DNA of 5,735 bases from Deltaproteobacteria bacterium (GTDB lineage: Bacteria > Myxococcota > Myxococcia > Myxococcales > 40CM-4-68-19). Positions 1-4,867 of the stretch are shown in pieces. The position numbers and the translations under genes are program-made. The stretch spans positions 1 through 5,735 of the forward strand of contig VBLM01000079.1 of the NCBI GenBank assembly GCA_005879095.1, read 5' to 3'. How positions within the stretch are numbered: position 1 is the first letter of the stretch; each line of letters opens with the position of its first letter. Under the pieces are notes generated by a model, which saw only the letters and a list, made by a program, of their open reading frames with translations, ran no database searches and was not told the origin of the DNA.

Positions 1-63
1 GACGACCTACTCCGCCTTTGGGACGCCCCGGTTCACACCGCGGCATTGCGCTGGGGCCGCTGA
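1..63 (+). CDS. possible 3' end of a plus-strand gene (partial, uncertain)
   Basis: The first reading frame is open from base 1 to a TGA at 61-63. It gives 20 residues beginning DDLLRLWDAP and ending ALRWGR. If real, this gene would converge on the TPR gene, whose stop begins 2 bases further on at 66. Nothing in 20 residues identifies a family, and other frames are also open here because the DNA is GC-rich. This is only a candidate explanation for the 65-base edge. Confidence 0.2.
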   Translation, partial: DDLLRLWDAPVHTAALRWGR

Positions 64-65
64 AG

Positions 66-1775
66 TCATTCGAGATTCATCCGCCGGAGCAGCTTCTGAA
101 AGCGGCGCTCGGAGCGGACGGGGTCCCAGTTCGGACCCCACTTCACTCCCGCCGGAAGCAACGGGTCCTGCTCCTCCACCCCTCGCTCGAGCCAGGTGAA
201 TGCGCCCTCCTTGTCGCCGACCGCAAGATGGGCCGCGGCCAGTCCGAGGCGAGGCCCCGGATCCGGGCCGAGACGCGCTTCGGTTTCGGACAACAATCGC
301 TTCGCCGCGGCCAGCTCGCCTCTGGCAGCAAGCACCTGCGCGCGCATGCCTTGGAGCTTGCCCGGCTCCGCGTCGAGGGTCGCCATCGCCTCGGCAAGCT
401 TTCCTGTCTGCAGATAAGCCATCGCCAGATACGCCCGCGTCGACGGGAAGGCGGGGTCCAACTCGAGCGTCTTCGTCGCCTGCTCGATGGCCCGGTCATA
501 ATCGCGGCCATACAAATACGTGACCGCGACGATCAGGTTGACGATCGGCGAGGTGGGATCGAGCTGCCGGGCCTGCTCTGCCTGCGCGAGCGCCTCCGGG
601 AGCCGCCCTTTCATCCAGAGAATCTCTGCGTACCACTGGTGCGCGGTCGCATATCCTGGCCGCAGCTCGATCGCGCGCTTCAACTCCCGCTCGGAGGTAT
701 CCCAGTCGTATTCATGCTGAGCGACGGCGCCGAGCGAGGCGTGGCCTTCGGCGAGCGAATCGTCCAGCTCCAAAGCCTCGCGCGCGTGTGCCTCGGCCTT
801 GGGCAGCGTCTTCGCAGAGCTCGCGCGGCCATAATCGATGAGCAGCGTGTAACAGTCGGCCAGACCGGAATGCGCGACCGCATACTTCGGGTCGAGCGCA
901 ACCGCCTGCTCGAACGATGCCTTGGCTTTGGTCAGCGACTCCCTCGAGCGCTGGTTCCAGAAATACCGCCCTTTCAGGTAGAGATCGTGCGCCTCGGTGC
1001 TCACGGCGGCCTGCTGCACCAGCGCGCGCTCCGGCACCAGCTTCGGCTTGAGCGACTGCACGATCGCGCGCGCCAGCTCGTCCTCGAGCGAGAAGACGTT
1101 CTTCAGCTCCCGGTCGAACGTCTTCGACCAGATGTGGTACCCGTCCGCTGCGCCGATCAGCTGCGCCGCGATCCGAAGCTGATTGCCCTCCCGGCGCACG
1201 CTGCCTTCGAGGACCGTGGCGACGTTCAGCTCCTCGCCGACCTGGCGGACGTTGACGTTCTTGCCCTTGAAGGAGAAAGCGGATGTGCGGGCGACGACGC
1301 GGACCCCGTCCACGTTGGCGAGCGCGTTGATGATCTCCTCGGTCACTCCGTCGGAGAAGTATTCGTTTTCCCTGTCGCTGCTCAGATTGACGAAAGGCAG
1401 GACGGCGATCGACGGTTCTCGCGCCCGCGCCGCCGCGCCTCGATCGGTACGCCAGACGAAATACCAGAGAAGCCCCGGCGCCGCTGCGAGCGCTCCGATG
1501 CCGGCGAGGATCAGCACGAGCCGTGCGCCGCCCGGTCCGCCACCGGTGCGTTCCACGCGCCCCTGGTTGACGTCGAAGATCCAGGCCAACGTGACGACGA
1601 TCGGGAACCCGACGGCGAGCGCGACCACCACATACGAGAGCACCGTGTCGGGCCAGCGCAGGCCATGCATCACCGGCTCGACGATCTGGAGCACCGCGAA
1701 AGCCGCGATGCCATACCCGACCAGGGCGCGAAAGACGCGCCGGCGTTTCAATTCGGCAAACAGAGCCAGAGACAC
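66..1775 (-). CDS. membrane-anchored TolB-like/FlgO-type domain protein with TPR repeats
   Basis: This 569-residue protein starts with a conserved-looking N-terminus, LFAELKRRRVFRALVGYGIA. The LFxELKRRxVFR motif is typical of large TPR proteins related to adenylate-cyclase and Ser/Thr-kinase TPR proteins. Three hydrophobic segments follow (about 17-36, 46-68, 84-107). A TolB-like/FlgO-type domain runs from about 121 to 243 (SIAVLPFVNLSS, FSDGVTEEIINAL, VLEGSVRR). TPR repeats fill about 262-535 with ALDP, ELRP and ELDP helix ends. The C-terminus carries the motif WDPVRSERRFQKLL, common in this family. No kinase, cyclase or winged-helix DNA-binding domain is visible, so it is probably a scaffold or sensor-like protein of the inner membrane with the TPR part outside. 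That role is inference. The start is GTG at 1775, supported by GGAGG four bases upstream and by the family N-terminus. Its substrate and partners are unknown. Confidence 0.9.
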   Translation of the reverse strand: MSLALFAELKRRRVFRALVGYGIAAFAVLQIVEPVMHGLRWPDTVLSYVVVALAVGFPIVVTLAWIFDVNQGRVERTGGGPGGARLVLILAGIGALAAAPGLLWYFVWRTDRGAAARAREPSIAVLPFVNLSSDRENEYFSDGVTEEIINALANVDGVRVVARTSAFSFKGKNVNVRQVGEELNVATVLEGSVRREGNQLRIAAQLIGAADGYHIWSKTFDRELKNVFSLEDELARAIVQSLKPKLVPERALVQQAAVSTEAHDLYLKGRYFWNQRSRESLTKAKASFEQAVALDPKYAVAHSGLADCYTLLIDYGRASSAKTLPKAEAHAREALELDDSLAEGHASLGAVAQHEYDWDTSERELKRAIELRPGYATAHQWYAEILWMKGRLPEALAQAEQARQLDPTSPIVNLIVAVTYLYGRDYDRAIEQATKTLELDPAFPSTRAYLAMAYLQTGKLAEAMATLDAEPGKLQGMRAQVLAARGELAAAKRLLSETEARLGPDPGPRLGLAAAHLAVGDKEGAFTWLERGVEEQDPLLPAGVKWGPNWDPVRSERRFQKLLRRMNLE

Positions 1776-1790
1776 CGCGCCTCCGGATCA
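1776..1790 (-). promoter_or_regulatory. ribosome binding site that fixes the GTG start of the TPR gene
   Basis: Read on the minus strand, CCGGAGG lies at 1780-1786 and is followed by CGCG and the GTG at 1775. The spacing is short but workable. The strong GGAGG is the reason for choosing this non-ATG start. No convincing -35/-10 pair was found in the 147 bases between this gene and the upstream PilZ gene. Confidence 0.55.
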
Positions 1791-1922
1791 ACGAGCCGAA
1801 CGGTATCACGGGATCGCGACGCTTCACGCGCGGATGCTCGGCAGTGCACTGCTCGGCGTTCTGTACGACGCTTCCCTCGTCCGGGAGAAGGAGGTTCGTC
1901 CAGCTCGATAGGGTTGCCGTCG

Positions 1923-2216
1923 TCAGTGCAGCGAGGCGAACTCGAACTGAAACTCACGCGGAACGTCGAGGAACCGCACGCCCATCCGCCCATGCTGCGG
2001 ATCGTCGCTGCGCGCCCAGCACACCATGCCGGTGAACGCGAACTCGCGATCACCCACCCTGATCGTTCCGCTGATCGACGTTCCGGGTTGAGCCAGCCGC
2101 GGGGTCTCGATGCAGAAGCCGTTCGCGGTTACGTCGGCGGTGAACGCAGTGTCGCCTCCGACCAGCACGCGAAGCCTGCGCAGCGATCGCGGAGCCGTGC
2201 GTCGATCCGCTTCCAT
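1923..2216 (-). CDS. small PilZ-domain protein
   Basis: This is a 97-residue single-domain protein. The two signature motifs of c-di-GMP-binding PilZ domains are visible: RxxxR as RTAPR (residues 6-10) and a D/NxSxxG variant, DVTANG (28-33), with Thr in place of Ser. A late GVRFLDV strand (79-85) is also typical of the family. By analogy it would act as a cytoplasmic c-di-GMP receptor controlling a partner protein. The target is not evident, and no flagellar, pilus or cellulose genes are in view. The chosen ATG at 2216 puts RxxxR at its usual place near the N-terminus and has AGGAG 13 bases upstream. The frame stays open to an alternative start at 2285, which would add 23 unconvincing residues. 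The gene lies 147 bases upstream of the TPR gene on the same strand, so co-transcription is possible but not shown. Confidence 0.82.
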   Translation of the reverse strand: MEADRRTAPRSLRRLRVLVGGDTAFTADVTANGFCIETPRLAQPGTSISGTIRVGDREFAFTGMVCWARSDDPQHGRMGVRFLDVPREFQFEFASLH

Positions 2217-2311
2217 GAAAGGCACTCTGCTCCTGCCCCACCCGGCCGCGCAACCCCGACATGCGGTGAGCGAGCGTGACGACAACGTCGCAGGAGGCCT
2301 CGCGTCGCCGG

Positions 2312-2815
2312 CTAGCCGCGGAGGGCGAGGATACGGCGCACGAACGACTCCTTGGCGTTGGTGTAGGCTTCGCGATCGAATTCGTACTTGGCGGCGAGCG
2401 ACAGCTTGAGTGCCGCGTACTCGGCGGCGACGCGCGGATCGGCGCGCAGCCGATCGCGGAAAGTCAGACGCTCACGCCACAGCGCGCTGCCGCAGGGTAC
2501 GAGGTGCAGATGGTGAGTGCGCACCTCGTCCGACGGCTTGCACAGCCAATGCATGATCTCGGCACGATACGGAAAATAGACGTAGTGGAGCGCGGCGACA
2601 GCGGCGAGCGCCGGCCGCGAGGCGTCGAGCGACTCCACTGCCGCCATGATGTCGATGACGGGCTTGGCCACGAGCCCCGGCACCGCCGTCGAGCCGATGT
2701 GCTCGATGGGCCCGGCCAGCCAGGGAGCCAGCACCTCGGCCAGCGCCGCCCGCTCCTCAGCGAATCGTACCGGCCAGGTCGGGTCGTAGGGTACGACGTG
2801 GATGGGCGCGGGCAT
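2312..2815 (-). CDS. GrpB family protein (UPF0157, nucleotidyltransferase-like fold)
   Basis: The protein has 167 residues, the normal length for the family. Recognisable motifs, in order, are the N-terminal VVPYDPTWPVRFAEE (7-21), the family core IEHIGSTAVPGLVAKPVIDI (37-56) with Gly41-Ser42 and Asp55, THHLHLV (100-106), and the C-terminal FDREAYTNAKESFVRRIL (146-163). The GS...D arrangement resembles the nucleotidyltransferase fold. The biochemical activity of most GrpB proteins is not established, so I assign none. The start is ATG at 2815, giving MPAPIHVVPYDP. No good Shine-Dalgarno precedes it, and the possible leaderless promoter is listed separately. It ends 95 bases upstream of the PilZ start on the same strand. 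There is no sign of damage. Confidence 0.92.
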   Translation of the reverse strand: MPAPIHVVPYDPTWPVRFAEERAALAEVLAPWLAGPIEHIGSTAVPGLVAKPVIDIMAAVESLDASRPALAAVAALHYVYFPYRAEIMHWLCKPSDEVRTHHLHLVPCGSALWRERLTFRDRLRADPRVAAEYAALKLSLAAKYEFDREAYTNAKESFVRRILALRG

Positions 2816-2821
2816 GCATCG

Positions 2822-2827
2822 AGTGTA
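2822..2827 (-). promoter_or_regulatory. possible -10 element (TACACT) of a leaderless GrpB transcript
   Basis: On the minus strand TACACT ends six bases before the ATG at 2815. This is the spacing expected if transcription starts at the A of the start codon. There is no clear Shine-Dalgarno in front of this gene, which fits. No good -35 hexamer was found 16-18 bases further upstream, so the call rests on one hexamer and its position. Confidence 0.3.
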
Positions 2828-2890
2828 GCTCTACGCTGCGGAGGGCGATGCCTTCCGTCGCGAGTTCCTGCGGTTAGTTCCAGTCGTCCC

Positions 2891-2908
2891 CGCTTCGACG
2901 GCGAAGCG
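2891..2908. repeat. stem-loop between the GrpB and exported-protein genes
   Basis: CGCTTCG and CGAAGCG form a perfect 7-bp inverted repeat around a four-base loop. It lies in the 183-base gap downstream of the exported-protein gene. It could act as a weak transcription terminator for that gene. There is no T-run following it on the minus strand, so intrinsic termination is not convincing. Confidence 0.35.
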
Positions 2909-2982
2909 AATTTCCGCCCCGCGTTCGAGGCTCAAAAGCCGTCGCCGAGAGACTTGCGGGCGCCGGTCTGCATCACGACGCG

Positions 2983-2996
2983 CCGGCTCGAGCCGG
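2983..2996. repeat. 14-bp perfect palindrome just after the exported-protein stop
   Basis: CCGGCTCGAGCCGG is self-complementary across all 14 bases. It sits two bases beyond the TGA at 2999-3001 of the minus-strand gene. It may stabilise the transcript end or assist termination, or it may be a dyad protein site. No T-run follows it. Palindromes of this length arise fairly often by chance in GC-rich DNA, so the function is uncertain. Confidence 0.35.
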
Positions 2997-2998
2997 GA

Positions 2999-3322
2999 TC
3001 ATCGACGTCTATGGGGGTAACGGACGCGCGTCACCCGGAGGAGCGTCTCTGCGCGAATGGCGAGCGGCACGACCACCACGGTGCCGCGGACGATCGCCTT
3101 GCGATCGATGATCTCGCGCTCCGATCCGCCCACCGCCGAGAGATCAAGCCCGGTGAGGCGAACCACTTTCCCTCCCGCGACCGGCGTCGCGTCCAGCGTG
3201 GGACAGGGCGCCGCCTTGCAGCGGACACCATTGTAGCGAATCGTGTACTCGTGCTCCTCCGCGCCCGCCGCGGGCGCAACCAGGAGCAGTAGCGACAGGC
3301 ACGCGCCGGTTCCCAGGCTCAT
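2999..3322 (-). CDS. small exported protein with a Cys pair, function unknown
   Basis: This is a 107-residue protein with an apparent signal peptide: a hydrophobic core LSLLLLVAPAAGA with predicted cleavage after AAGA at residue 21. The n-region has no Lys or Arg, which is unusual. The mature part carries VRCKAAPC (Cys35 and Cys40), a candidate disulphide or metal pair, and then mostly beta-strand-like sequence such as KAIVRGTVVVVPL and ETLLRVTRV. The pattern of an early Cys pair plus a final LRVTRV strand reminds me of the DUF6748 group, but I cannot confirm that membership. The only ATG is at 3322, because an in-frame TGA lies seven codons upstream. There is no well-spaced Shine-Dalgarno. 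It probably acts in the periplasm or outside the cell. Confidence 0.68.
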   Translation of the reverse strand: MSLGTGACLSLLLLVAPAAGAEEHEYTIRYNGVRCKAAPCPTLDATPVAGGKVVRLTGLDLSAVGGSEREIIDRKAIVRGTVVVVPLAIRAETLLRVTRVRYPHRRR

Positions 3323-3328
3323 CCCTGG

Positions 3329-3334
3329 AGCATA
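3329..3334 (-). promoter_or_regulatory. possible -10 element (TATGCT) of a leaderless transcript
   Basis: On the minus strand TATGCT ends six bases before the ATG at 3322, matching the arrangement seen in front of the GrpB gene. AGGG abuts the ATG directly, too close for a normal ribosome binding site. No -35 hexamer was recognised. The call rests on position and one hexamer only. Confidence 0.28.
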
Positions 3335-3468
3335 GCGCCTTCACGCAAGGGCGTGCGCCTCGAATAGACCGCGCCGGGCTGTGTTCAGGCTCTGTCACCG
3401 CGAAGGGGGCAAGCATGGCCCGACGGAAGCGCGCGGTCCTCAATACCGGCGACCTCTCGAAAGCCCGC

Positions 3469-3474
3469 TAGAAT
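3469..3474 (+). promoter_or_regulatory. possible -10 box of the former tRNA-Gly gene
   Basis: TAGAAT lies about 21 bases before the surviving tRNA-like sequence. Small gaps between a -10 box and a tRNA 5' end are common, so it could be the relic tRNA promoter, with the 5' half of the tRNA since lost. No matching -35 is visible. Confidence 0.3.
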
Positions 3475-3489
3475 CGGTTGAATGGCGGC

Positions 3490-3518
3490 TTGCCAAGGCG
3501 AAGGTCGCCGGTTCGAAC
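3490..3518 (+). repeat. 29-bp direct repeat, copy 1 (tRNA-Gly derived)
   Basis: This copy begins TTGCCAAGGCGAAGG and ends CCGGTTCGAAC. It is identical base for base to 3713-3741, 223 bases downstream. The repeat spans the anticodon loop to the T-loop of the tRNA-like sequence and contains its own hairpin, GGCGA-AGG-TCGCC. Confidence 0.9.
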
Positions 3519-3528
3519 TGTTCGAACC
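3510..3528. repeat. 19-base odd palindrome made by T-loop duplication
   Basis: GGTTCGAACTGTTCGAACC is two nine-base arms around a single T. It arises because TTCGAAC occurs twice in tandem, separated by TG, inside the tRNA-like T-loop. Confidence 0.75.
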
Positions 3529-3543
3529 CGGTGTTCCGCTCCA

Positions 3544-3712
3544 ACTGCTTGCTCCGCGCACCGGCGCATGGCGTGGTGTGCGGCCCGCTCTTCCGCTATT
3601 TTCCGTGGCTCACCTCAACCGGGGATCGTCGCGCTCGATTGTCCATTGGCGGTGGACTCGTCCCGGGGCGGGACGCATCGCGTCATGAAGGCGTCTAGTT
3701 GAACCTTGCGCG
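3544..3712. other. non-coding stretch between the two 29-bp repeats
   Basis: No convincing gene is seen on either strand. Short open frames exist, but their translations are tRNA read-through type (AKVAGSN) or Arg/Pro-rich without a family. The stretch includes a small inverted repeat, GTCCC/GGGAC (3660-3674). It could be the remains of a short element bounded by the two repeats, or simply sequence left after a deletion. Confidence 0.5.
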
Positions 3713-3741
3713 TTGCCAAGGCGAAGGTCGCCGGTTCGAAC
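3713..3741 (+). repeat. 29-bp direct repeat, copy 2 (tRNA-Gly derived)
   Basis: This is an exact copy of 3490-3518. Unlike copy 1, it is not followed by the tRNA 3' end (CCGGTGTTCCGCTCCA); the next bases are GCGCGG. It is framed by an inverted repeat, GCGCGTT (3708-3714) and AACGCGC (3739-3745), so it could form a larger nested hairpin. It lies six bases beyond the TGA of the LysR pseudogene and may serve as that gene's 3' structure. Confidence 0.88.
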
Positions 3742-3747
3742 GCGCGG

Positions 3748-4252
3748 TCAGGGTCGCTCGAATTTCCTGAACTGTTCGACCATGAATTCCCACACGGCCG
3801 CGACCCGGGGCACCGCGCGCAACGCGCGGTGACCAACGAGCCACGTCTCGCTGATGGGAAGCTCGTTGACGGAGGACGCCAGCGCGGAAGTGCAGCGGAC
3901 CGGCGCCACCGCCGCCAGTCGCGCATAGACGGGCGGAAGCAGCGCATCCGATCCACTGGAGCGTTCCCCAATCCTTGGTGGTTTTCTTTGCGCGATCCGC
4001 GGCAACCATCGGCGTCCACCGGCGCTCGCCCAGCTTCACGCTGACGAGGTCGCCGGATAAGGGGCGCCGCGTGCGAATGGCAAGATCGGCTTCCCGTCGA
4101 GTGAGATCGACGAGGCGGATCGAGGCGTCGAGCTCGATCTGGATGCGAGGATGTTTGCTGCGCAGACGCACGAGCGCAGGGCCAACGAACGACTCGGCGA
4201 GCCCGGGTGGCACGGTCAACCGCACGGTTCCTTGCGTCGCTCGCTCGAGATC
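3748..4252 (-). pseudogene. LysR-type transcriptional regulator, truncated and frameshifted
   Basis: From about 4252 the frame reads DLERATQGTVRLTVPPGLAE and continues as a LysR substrate-binding domain ([37 protein letters not shown]). It reaches TLQWIG near 3955. There a single-base frame change is needed to continue into [15 protein letters not shown] and the C-terminal [28 protein letters not shown], ending at TGA 3748-3750. The piece between the domain's first half and this C-terminus is also shorter than usual, suggesting an internal deletion. The N-terminal helix-turn-helix (about 60-90 residues) is missing; transposase sequence occupies its place upstream. The gene cannot encode a working regulator. 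The breakpoint near 4250 is approximate. Confidence 0.8.
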
Positions 4253-4344
4253 CCGGCGTCGTCGTTCGCGATACGCCAGCTCTCACCGCTCGGCCGCACC
4301 GCAACTTCCAGACTCTCCTTCGCCACATCGATGCCGACGAACAC
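4249..4344 (-). pseudogene. IS110-family transposase, N-terminal fragment
   Basis: Thirty-two codons read VFVGIDVAKESLEVAVRPSG and then ESWRIANDDAGI. This is the start of the DEDD (RuvC-like) domain of IS110-family transposases; Asp6 of GID would be the first catalytic acidic residue. The likely native start is the GTG at 4344, preceded on the minus strand by GAGAGGGG at a suitable distance. After NDDAGI the similarity stops and the frame runs out at 4216, where LysR sequence is read in another frame. The remaining 300 or so residues, including the serine-containing Tnp domain, are absent, so the element is dead. The frame is open upstream to 4548, but those residues do not look like transposase. 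Confidence 0.75.
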
Positions 4345-4519
4345 TGGTTTGCGCCCCTCTCTCCCGCTCGCGTCAGCCTTGTTCGATCCGAGCTCGCAGC
4401 TCGCACAACCGTTCGGGGTCTTCGCGAGAACAGAGGCCGGCGACCTGGGCTCCTTCACGGCCTTCCTGGCCTTGGCTTTGGCGGCCTGCCGGCCTCGGGC
4501 ACACAAGATACAAGGCTCC
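4345..4519 (-). other. upstream flank of the IS110 remnant, possible non-coding IS end
   Basis: This is 175 bases between the transposase start and the next gene. In IS110-group elements the non-coding end upstream of the transposase carries the guide (bridge) RNA. This stretch is the right place for such a region, but I cannot identify an RNA fold or the IS boundary. It contains a GC-rich part with repeated GGCCT/GGCCTT motifs (4459-4498). No protein gene is supported here. Confidence 0.25.
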
Positions 4520-4831
4520 ATGTTCACCGTGAAGATCGAGCATGCCATTCGTGACTTCGAGACCTGGAAGGCGGCGTTCGACCGTGACCCCGCTGGCCGG
4601 AAACAGTCCGGCGTGCGCCGCTACCGGGTATTTCGGCCCATGGACGATCCCGGGTACGTGATCATCGACCTCGATTTCGACGGCGCCCTCGAGGCGCGCG
4701 CCTTTCTCGAGACCATGCGGAAGGTGTGGAGTCGAGCGGAGCTCTCGCCGGCCCTGTTGCGAGAGCCCGGCGCCGCTGCAGCGAGCCCGCAGGCGAGAAT
4801 CGTCCTGGAGATCGAGAGCAGGGACTACTGA
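4520..4831 (+). CDS. small dimeric alpha/beta-barrel-like protein, function unknown
   Basis: This is a 103-residue protein beginning MFTVKIEHAIRDFETWKAAF. The pattern of a first beta strand, the DFETWKAAFDRDPAGRK helix, GVRRYRVFRP, then YVIIDLDFDGALEARAFLETM fits ferredoxin-like dimeric alpha/beta-barrel proteins, the broad group that includes antibiotic-biosynthesis-monooxygenase (ABM) and stress-responsive barrel domains. No catalytic residues or cofactor site can be read, so no reaction is assigned. The start ATG at 4520 has AAGG five bases upstream. The frame is open further upstream to 4151, but that part is antisense to the LysR/IS110 remnants and is rejected. It is the only confident plus-strand gene and ends 36 bases from the convergent DoxX-like gene. 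It lies inside the repeat-rich segment and may be a passenger of past rearrangement. Confidence 0.78.
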   Translation: MFTVKIEHAIRDFETWKAAFDRDPAGRKQSGVRRYRVFRPMDDPGYVIIDLDFDGALEARAFLETMRKVWSRAELSPALLREPGAAAASPQARIVLEIESRDY

Positions 4832-4833
4832 AA

Positions 4834-4860
4834 CTTGGCGAAGGTCGCCGCCGTGTTCCC
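4834..4860 (+). repeat. probable third, degraded copy of the tRNA-Gly-derived sequence
   Basis: CTT followed by GGCGAAGGTCGCCG (4837-4850) and CCGTGTTCCC matches the tRNA-like sequence at 3489-3536, provided GCCAA, the T-loop GTTCGAAC and one G have been lost. The 14-base core is identical to the two full copies. It fills the 36-base gap between convergent genes. The hairpin GGCGA-AGG-TCGCC (4837-4849) might help end transcription, but no T-run accompanies it. Chance similarity is possible for the flanking parts. Confidence 0.45.
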
Positions 4861-4867
4861 GAACCCT

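Larger units (their letters stand above)
3490..3543 (+). pseudogene. tRNA-Gly(GCC)-like 3' half, degenerate
   Basis: In order the sequence reads: a seven-base anticodon-type loop TTGCCAA (anticodon GCC), GGCGA, AGGTC, the T-stem start GCCGG, a T-loop TTCGAAC, then CCGGT, the acceptor strand GTTCCGC, discriminator T and CCA. T before CCA and anticodon GCC both point to glycine. The expected 5' half (acceptor GCGGAAC, D-arm, anticodon-stem TCGCC) is absent; only GGCGGC precedes the loop and it pairs poorly. The T-loop is interrupted by a nine-base duplication (TTCGAAC TG TTCGAAC). A functional tRNA is therefore very unlikely. It is best read as a relic of a tRNA-Gly 3' end, the part usually retained at integration sites. 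Confidence 0.65.

Noticed and set aside
712..1827. A 371-codon minus-strand open frame overlapping the TPR gene
   Set aside because: It is the same strand shifted by one base. The peptide is Arg/Gly-rich low-complexity sequence, while the other frame gives clear TolB-like and TPR domains.
18..2279. A 753-codon open frame on the plus strand
   Set aside because: It runs antisense through the TPR gene, the intergenic gap and the PilZ gene. Its translation is Arg/Asp/His-rich with no domain. Long antisense openings are expected in GC-rich genes with strong codon bias.
2276..3292. A 338-codon plus-strand open frame
   Set aside because: It is antisense to the GrpB and exported-protein genes, and its translation shows no family motif.
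3479..3543. A functional tRNA-Gly gene
   Set aside because: The acceptor 5' strand, the D-arm and a pairing anticodon 5' stem are missing, and the T-loop is split by a duplication.
3660..3674. GTCCC/GGGAC hairpin as a terminator
   Set aside because: It has a five-base stem with no T-run and no gene ending nearby on either strand.
3381..3698. A 105-codon plus-strand open frame across the tRNA-like remnant
   Set aside because: It contains RLAKAKVAGSN, the usual false peptide from translating a tRNA 3' half, and has no protein family.
3490..3741. A minimal CRISPR array (29-bp repeat, two copies)
   Set aside because: There are only two copies, the 194-base spacing is far too long for a spacer, the repeat is tRNA-derived, and no cas genes are present.
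3615..4406. A 263-codon minus-strand open frame over the LysR remnant
   Set aside because: It is out of frame with the recognisable LysR and IS110 peptides and is Arg/Ser-rich without motifs.
4151..4519. N-terminal extension of the plus-strand barrel protein
   Set aside because: These 123 codons are antisense to the LysR and IS110 remnants. The domain begins at MFTVKIEH (4520), which has its own ribosome binding site.
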